NCBI GenBank assembly: GCA_035624455.1
Contig: DASPRM010000144.1
Span: 1 to 39,463 of the forward strand
Source: Terriglobales bacterium
GTDB taxonomy: Bacteria > Acidobacteriota > Terriglobia > Terriglobales > Acidobacteriaceae
DNA length: 39,463 bases
Direction: 5' to 3'
Below, one piece after another: positions 33,008 to 39,463 of this stretch. Numbering within the stretch: position 1 is the stretch's first letter; the number at the start of each line of letters is the position of its first letter. A program made the translations under genes and the position numbers. The notes beneath the pieces are model-generated. The model had not been told where the DNA came from. It made no database searches and worked only from the letters and a program-made list of their open reading frames with translations.

Positions 33008-33091
33008 CCACGCACTTACCGCCATGCTCTGCCCTCAATCTGATAACATTTTCTTAAGTGTGGGATTGCCTCCGAAGGAACAAAAGCCAAT

Positions 33092-35791
33092 ATGAGCGTC
33101 GAAGTCGAAAGTGTTGCAGTTGATAAGAACGGTCGTGATGGTCTTGAGCTGCTGGAGACTCGCGAGTGGCTGGATTCCATCGATTATGTGGTTCGGCATA
33201 GCGGACGAGACCGGGCCGCGAGCCTGCTGCGCCAGCTGGAACGCCACGCCAAGCAGTCTGGCGTAACTATACCTTTCAGCGCCACCACTCCCTACGTCAA
33301 CACTATTGCTCTGGAGAAGCAGCCCCCATTTCCTGGCAGTCAAGAGATCGAACGGCGAATCAAGAGTCTGGTTCGTTGGAACGCACTGGCGATGGTGGTG
33401 CGGTCGAACAAGCAGGTGGAAGGCATCGGAGGACACATCTCCACCTACGCTTCGGCCGCGACCCTATACGAGGTTGGTTTCAACCACTTTTTTCACGGCA
33501 AGGGAGAGGGCACCGAAGGCGATACCGTGTACTTCCAGGGGCATGCATCCCCAGGAATCTACGCGCGAGCATTTTTGCTAGGACGCATCCCGGTGGAGAA
33601 ACTGCATAACTTCCGCCGCGAACTGGCGGCTGGCGGCGGCTTGTGTTCGTATCCGCATCCCTGGCTGATGCCGGATTACTGGGAGTTTCCCACGGTCTCT
33701 ATGGGCCTGAGCCCGATCATGGCGATCTACCAGGCAAGGTTCAACCGTTACCTTGAGGACCGCGGGCTGAAATCGCCTTCCAACCGCAAAGTGTGGGCGT
33801 TCTTAGGGGATGGCGAAACCGACGAACCGGAAGCCCTGGGCGCAATCACGCTGGCTGCGCGCGAGAAACTCGACAATCTGATCTTCGTTATCAATTGCAA
33901 CCTGCAGCGGCTCGATGGGCCGGTGCGCGGGAATGGAAACATCATTCAGGAGCTGGAATCTGCATTCCGCGGCGCCGGCTGGAACGTGATTAAGGTGATC
34001 TGGGGATCGGACTGGGATCCCATTCTGGCCAAGGACCGCGACGGCCTGTTGATCAAGCGCATGGGCGAAGTAGTCGATGGCGAACTGCAAAAATACGCGG
34101 TGGAATCGGGCGCGTATCTGCGGCAGCACTTCTTCGGAAAATATCCCGAGCTGCTCGAATTGGTGAAGCACCTCTCGGATGCGCAACTGCAGAAAATGCG
34201 GCTGGGAGGCCATGATCCGCTGAAGGTGTATGCGGCTTTCAAGGCGGCGGTCGAGCATAAGGGACAGCCAACTGTAGTTCTGGCGCGAACCATCAAGGGC
34301 TACGGCCTGGGCGAGAGTGGAGAAGGCAAGAACATCACCCATCAGCAGAAGAAGCTGAATGATGAAGAGCTGAAAAATTTCCGCTCCCGTTTCGGGATTC
34401 CGCTTTCGGATGAAGAGTGCGAGCACCTGGCGTTTTATCGTCCTCCTGACGACAGCCCGGAAATGCAGTACTTGCGCCGGCGTCGACAGGAGTTGGGCGG
34501 ATACATCCCCAAGCGCGTAGTCCGCAGCGGGAAAATCCGGCAGCTTCCCCCGTTGGATCTGTGGGAGGAGTTCTACAAAGGCACGGAGGGCCGCACCGCG
34601 TCGACCACCATGGTGTTCGTGCGCATGCTGGCGAAGCTGTTGCGCGATGACAAGATCGGACATCTGATCGTACCCATTGTTCCTGACGAAGCTCGAACCT
34701 TCGGCATGGAAGCGCTATTCCGGCAGGTGGGAATTTATTCTCACGCGGGTCAGCTTTATGAGCCGGTAGATCGCGACACGCTCCTCTACTACAAGGAAGC
34801 CAAGAACGGACAGATCCTGGAAGAAGGGATCACCGAGGCCGGATCGATGTCGTCGTTCATCGCTGCGGGAACCGCGTACGCCACCCACGCGATCAACACC
34901 ATTCCATTCTTCATTTTTTATTCAATGTTCGGCTTCCAGCGGGTGGGCGATCTCATCTGGGCAGCCGGTGACATGCGCACGCGTGGCTTCCTGCTGGGCG
35001 GCACTGCAGGTCGCACGACGCTGGCGGGCGAAGGCCTGCAACATCAGGATGGGCACAGCCATCTGCTGGCGTACTCGGTGCCGAATTGTGTGAGCTACGA
35101 TCCGGCGTTTGCGTATGAGATTGCCGTCATCCTGCAGGATGGGTTGAAACGCATGTATCAGGATGAAGAGAGCATCTTTTATTACCTGACGGTCATGAAC
35201 GAGCAATACGAGATGCCTGCCATGCCCGAGGGAGTGCGCGAAGGGATCCTGCGTGGCATGTATTTGTTCCGCAAGTCGGAGCTGAGGGATGGGAAGGCTC
35301 AGGCACAGCTGCTGGGTTCGGGTGCGATTCTGCCCGAGGTTGTGAAAGCTGCGAAGTTGCTCGAGGAAAAATACGGTGTCGCCTCCGATGTGTGGAGCGT
35401 GACCAGCTACAAGCAGCTGTATAACGACGGCGCGGCAGCAGAACGGTGGAACATGCTGCATCCGGGAGAGAAGCCCAGAGTGCCGTACGTAACCGAGTGC
35501 CTGGAGAATACGGAAGGCGTGATCGTGGCGGCATCGGATTACATGAAGACCTTGCCCAACTCGATTTCGAAGTGGCTTCCGCGGCCGCTGCATTCCCTGG
35601 GAACCGATGGTTTTGGACGCAGCGACAGCCGCCACGCGCTGCGCGACTTCTTTGAAGTCGACGCGCGCTTCGTAACACTGGCCACATTGTCGGAGCTGGC
35701 TCGTGAAGGCAAAGTAAAGATCGAAACGGTGCAGCAGGCGATCAAGGATCTCGAGATCAATCCGGAGAAGCCAAACCCGGTGCTGGCATAA
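33092..35791 (+). CDS. aceE: Pyruvate dehydrogenase E1 component, homodimeric
   Basis: The enzyme decarboxylates pyruvate with thiamine diphosphate and passes the acetyl group to the lipoyl arms of E2. The 899-residue length and single chain show the homodimeric AceE type. Visible features are RDRAASLLRQL near the N-terminus, GHISTYASAATLYEVGFNHFF, the ThDP/metal motif GDGETDEPEALG with NCNLQRLDGPVRGNG, and the C-terminal transketolase-like part with ALFRQVGIYSHAGQLYEPVD and GRTTLAGEGLQHQDGHS. Upstream AAGGA is about 12 nt from the ATG. The aceF gene follows after 121 bp, and lpdA is on the opposite strand 2.4 kb away. Confidence 0.97.
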   Translation: MSVEVESVAVDKNGRDGLELLETREWLDSIDYVVRHSGRDRAASLLRQLERHAKQSGVTIPFSATTPYVNTIALEKQPPFPGSQEIERRIKSLVRWNALAMVVRSNKQVEGIGGHISTYASAATLYEVGFNHFFHGKGEGTEGDTVYFQGHASPGIYARAFLLGRIPVEKLHNFRRELAAGGGLCSYPHPWLMPDYWEFPTVSMGLSPIMAIYQARFNRYLEDRGLKSPSNRKVWAFLGDGETDEPEALGAITLAAREKLDNLIFVINCNLQRLDGPVRGNGNIIQELESAFRGAGWNVIKVIWGSDWDPILAKDRDGLLIKRMGEVVDGELQKYAVESGAYLRQHFFGKYPELLELVKHLSDAQLQKMRLGGHDPLKVYAAFKAAVEHKGQPTVVLARTIKGYGLGESGEGKNITHQQKKLNDEELKNFRSRFGIPLSDEECEHLAFYRPPDDSPEMQYLRRRRQELGGYIPKRVVRSGKIRQLPPLDLWEEFYKGTEGRTASTTMVFVRMLAKLLRDDKIGHLIVPIVPDEARTFGMEALFRQVGIYSHAGQLYEPVDRDTLLYYKEAKNGQILEEGITEAGSMSSFIAAGTAYATHAINTIPFFIFYSMFGFQRVGDLIWAAGDMRTRGFLLGGTAGRTTLAGEGLQHQDGHSHLLAYSVPNCVSYDPAFAYEIAVILQDGLKRMYQDEESIFYYLTVMNEQYEMPAMPEGVREGILRGMYLFRKSELRDGKAQAQLLGSGAILPEVVKAAKLLEEKYGVASDVWSVTSYKQLYNDGAAAERWNMLHPGEKPRVPYVTECLENTEGVIVAASDYMKTLPNSISKWLPRPLHSLGTDGFGRSDSRHALRDFFEVDARFVTLATLSELAREGKVKIETVQQAIKDLEINPEKPNPVLA

Positions 35792-35799
35792 TTCTTACT

Positions 35800-35833
35800 C
35801 CCACCCTCCGCCAAAAGAGGGCGGAAGGGTGGG
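35800..35833. repeat. Palindromic element between aceE and aceF
   Basis: CCCACCCTCCGCC pairs with GGCGGAAGGGTGGG (one bulge) around a short A-rich loop 8 bp after the aceE stop codon; a further CCAC/GTGG pair follows. It may stabilise the aceE mRNA end or attenuate aceF. A related AGGGTGGCCACCCT sits inside aceF at 36622-36635. Confidence 0.55.
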
Positions 35834-35912
35834 CCACCCAAAAAGTGGAGCCAGGAGGGGGGGACACCCGCGTTGACATCGCTGCTGCTGGGGAATGCGA
35901 AAGGGATCGTGA

Positions 35913-37763
35913 ATGAGCACTGAGGTGAAGCTCCCCGAACTGGGAGAGAACATATCGACGGGAGACCTGCTGAAGGTGCTGGTCAAGGTCGGCGACCAGG
36001 TCGCCAAGGACCAGGCCATTCTCGAACTGGAGACCGACAAGGCCGCGGTGGAAGTGCCCAGTCCGGTGCAAGGAACGGTGACCGAGATCCTGGTGAAAGA
36101 GGGCCAGAAGCTTAACGTGGGCCAAACGCTTTTGCAGATCGACGAGAATGGAGCCTCATCAGGAAGCGCCAGAGCCTCAGCCCAACCCGCCGCATCGGCG
36201 GCGCCACGGCCAACCCAGCCGCCGAGGGAGAGAGCAGACAAGAAAGCAGCGCCAGCACCGGGCGCTGCTCCTATGCAGGCGGCAGCCGAAGCTAGGCGCC
36301 AATCGCAGCAACCACAGCCGGAGAAAGTAGAGCCGACAGGCAAAGCGCAAACCCTCGAAGTACGGCTTCCTGAACTGGGGGAAAACATCACTTCCGGCGA
36401 CCTGCTGAAAGTTTTGGTGAAGGTGGGCGATAAGGTCAGCGAGAACCAGGCTCTGCTGGAAATCGAAACCGACAAGGCTACAGTTGAGGTTCCTGCTCCG
36501 GCCGGGGGAGTGGTGAAATCCATCTCTGCTAAAGAGGGTCAGAAGCTCAAAATGGGCGAGCTGCTTCTCGTCCTGGAGACAGCCGGGGCACCGGCAGCGG
36601 CAACTGGCGCAAGTCCTGGCGAGGGTGGCCACCCTTCTCCCGGGACAACCGCAACGCACGTCGGCGAAACTCCTCCCCACTATGCCGGAGCGGAGGAGGG
36701 TATCGGAGCGATTGCAGCCGCCGAGAAGCCCGCCAGCATGGAGCCCTCCATGCCGCCGCCAGCGGTGGAACCACGAGACTACGAATCTGAGAGGCTAAGG
36801 CGGGCGGAAGCTCCTGAAGGCTACATCGCGGCGGGCTCGATGACGGGGATTTCGCCGGCGGAGGTGCCTGCCGCGCCCTCTGTGCGTCGCCTGGCGCGAG
36901 AGATCGGCGTTGATATCACCGAAGTAAAGGGCAGTGGACCCGGCGGACGTATCACTCAGGAGGATGTGAAGGATCATTCGCGGAAGCGAGCCATCGAGGT
37001 CACCGCTCGCGGCGCGATGGGTGCGTCAGTCATTCACGTGCAGCTGCCTGACTTCACGCGCTGGGGTCAGATCGAGCGCAAGGCGATGACGGGCGTTCGG
37101 CGCAAGACGGCCGAGCACATGCAGCAGGCGTGGACGATCCCGCACGTCACCAATCACGATCGTGCCGACATCACCAACCTGGAGGCGTTGCGCAAGCAGT
37201 TCTCCAAGCAGGTGGAGCTGGCCGGGGGCAAACTGACGATGACTGCCATCGCGGTGAAGATCGTGGCCTCGGCGCTCAAGTCCTTTCCGCAATTCGGCGC
37301 CAGCCTGGACCTCGCCAAGCAGGAGGTCGTTTACAAGGATTATGTGCACGTCGGCGTCGCGGTCGATACCGAACGTGGGCTGCTGGTGCCGGTGATCCGC
37401 GATGCTGATAAGAAGAACATCATCCAGATTGCGGTCGAGCTATCGCAACTGGCGGAGCGCGCCCGCGCCCGCAAGCTCGCGCTAGAGGAGATGGAAGGCA
37501 GCGTTTTCACCATCACCAACCTGGGCGGGATCGGGGGCACCAGTTTTACGCCCATTATCAATTCGCCGGAAGTGGCGATCCTGGGAATGTCACGCTCGTC
37601 CTGGGAGCCGGTGTACGTGGATGAGAAGTTCGAGCCGCGACTGCTGCTGCCGCTGTCCCTTTCCTACGATCACCGCATCATCGACGGCGCAGATGCGGCG
37701 CGCTTCCTGCGCTGGCTGTGCGACGCTTTCCAGCAGCCGTTTTTGCTGTCGCTGCAGGGGTAG
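35913..37763 (+). CDS. aceF: Dihydrolipoyllysine acetyltransferase (E2) with two lipoyl domains
   Basis: The 616-residue core enzyme of the pyruvate dehydrogenase complex moves the acetyl group to CoA. Domain order: lipoyl domain 1 (3-77, lipoyl-lysine K43 in ETDKAAVEV), Ala/Pro/Gln linker (80-147), lipoyl domain 2 (148-225, K188 in ETDKATVEV), a second linker, peripheral-subunit-binding domain (about 315-350, VRRLAREIGVDITEVKGSGPGGRI) and the catalytic domain (about 375-616) with DHRIIDGAD containing H587. The second linker (about 230-260, GEGGHPSPGTT region) is encoded partly by palindrome-like repeat DNA. It follows aceE on the same strand. Confidence 0.96.
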   Translation: MSTEVKLPELGENISTGDLLKVLVKVGDQVAKDQAILELETDKAAVEVPSPVQGTVTEILVKEGQKLNVGQTLLQIDENGASSGSARASAQPAASAAPRPTQPPRERADKKAAPAPGAAPMQAAAEARRQSQQPQPEKVEPTGKAQTLEVRLPELGENITSGDLLKVLVKVGDKVSENQALLEIETDKATVEVPAPAGGVVKSISAKEGQKLKMGELLLVLETAGAPAAATGASPGEGGHPSPGTTATHVGETPPHYAGAEEGIGAIAAAEKPASMEPSMPPPAVEPRDYESERLRRAEAPEGYIAAGSMTGISPAEVPAAPSVRRLAREIGVDITEVKGSGPGGRITQEDVKDHSRKRAIEVTARGAMGASVIHVQLPDFTRWGQIERKAMTGVRRKTAEHMQQAWTIPHVTNHDRADITNLEALRKQFSKQVELAGGKLTMTAIAVKIVASALKSFPQFGASLDLAKQEVVYKDYVHVGVAVDTERGLLVPVIRDADKKNIIQIAVELSQLAERARARKLALEEMEGSVFTITNLGGIGGTSFTPIINSPEVAILGMSRSSWEPVYVDEKFEPRLLLPLSLSYDHRIIDGADAARFLRWLCDAFQQPFLLSLQG

Positions 37764-37891
37764 GACGGCACAGCTCATTCTTGGGGTTGCCTTACCCGTT
37801 TCGCTCTCGCTCTCGGAGTGACGGTGGGTAGTCCCGTGCTCCAGCCTATTTGCAATCTCAACCGTCCCCCTGTGACCCTTGACCACCCCAT

Positions 37892-37907
37892 TGTGCTGTT
37901 GATCACA
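37892..37907 (+). promoter_or_regulatory. CRP/FNR-like palindrome upstream of the pyruvate:ferredoxin oxidoreductase gene
   Basis: TGTGC-N6-TCACA differs from the CRP-type TGTGA-N6-TCACA by one base and lies about 115 bp before the start codon. A related half-site TGTGA lies at 37871. Oxygen- or redox-responsive control is a guess. Confidence 0.35.
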
Positions 37908-37937
37908 GTCTTCCTGTACCCATCAGCGCGAGCATAA

Positions 37938-39463
<1,526 letters not shown>

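Overview
The window looks like a chromosomal segment of an Acidobacteriota bacterium, probably related to Terriglobia/Koribacter-type soil lineages. This is inferred from gene content: an Oar-like TonB receptor with an N-terminal carboxypeptidase-regulatory domain, CRTAC1-type FG-GAP/ASPIC-UnbV proteins beside a long TPR protein, a protein kinase fused to a TolB-like propeller, an M13 peptidase, a homodimeric PDH E1, and GC-rich DNA with intergenic palindromic repeats. No phage, transposase, CRISPR array or rRNA was seen. Most genes are housekeeping or carbon metabolism; the interest lies in the polyamine cluster, the repeats and a few small genes.

Layout. 1-6.8 kb: the 5' part of a TonB receptor gene (runs off the left edge), a 16-repeat TPR protein, and two convergent CRTAC1 paralogues with different export signals. 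6.9-12.2 kb: a secreted alpha-glucan pair (six-hairpin debranching-type hydrolase and GH13 glucosidase), then a secreted Pro/Thr/Ala/Gly repeat protein with a clear terminator. 12.3-15.8 kb: a small coiled-coil protein, a doubtful small ORF, and a membrane Ser/Thr kinase with a periplasmic propeller. 16-18.8 kb: glnA and a divergent LysR regulator. 19-23 kb: a polyamine locus with pyruvoyl arginine decarboxylase, a deoxyhypusine-synthase-like enzyme, N-carbamoylputrescine amidase and agmatine deiminase; together these would convert arginine to putrescine and probably on to homospermidine. 23-24.5 kb: an isolated nuoI, tadA and tRNA-Ser(CGA). 24.5-29.2 kb: acetate kinase, a glycine-zipper envelope protein, a methyltransferase, a secreted GH5 glycosidase and a bacterial metallothionein. 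29.3-39.5 kb: a pyruvate node with lpdA (E3) behind an M13 peptidase on the minus strand, aceE and aceF on the plus strand, and the 5' two fifths or so of a pyruvate:ferredoxin oxidoreductase that runs off the right edge.

Non-coding structure. A family of about 57-bp intergenic elements occurs three times (4941, 18851, 19640), always at gene 3' ends. The arms of its two-tier hairpin show compensatory base changes. Other palindromic elements lie upstream of aceE, between aceE and aceF (with a related motif inside the aceF linker), and at the end of tadA, where the repeat supplies the stop codon. Start codons are often TTG, especially in the polyamine genes, each with a good Shine-Dalgarno sequence. 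All calls come from reading motifs and base composition by eye; no database search was run.
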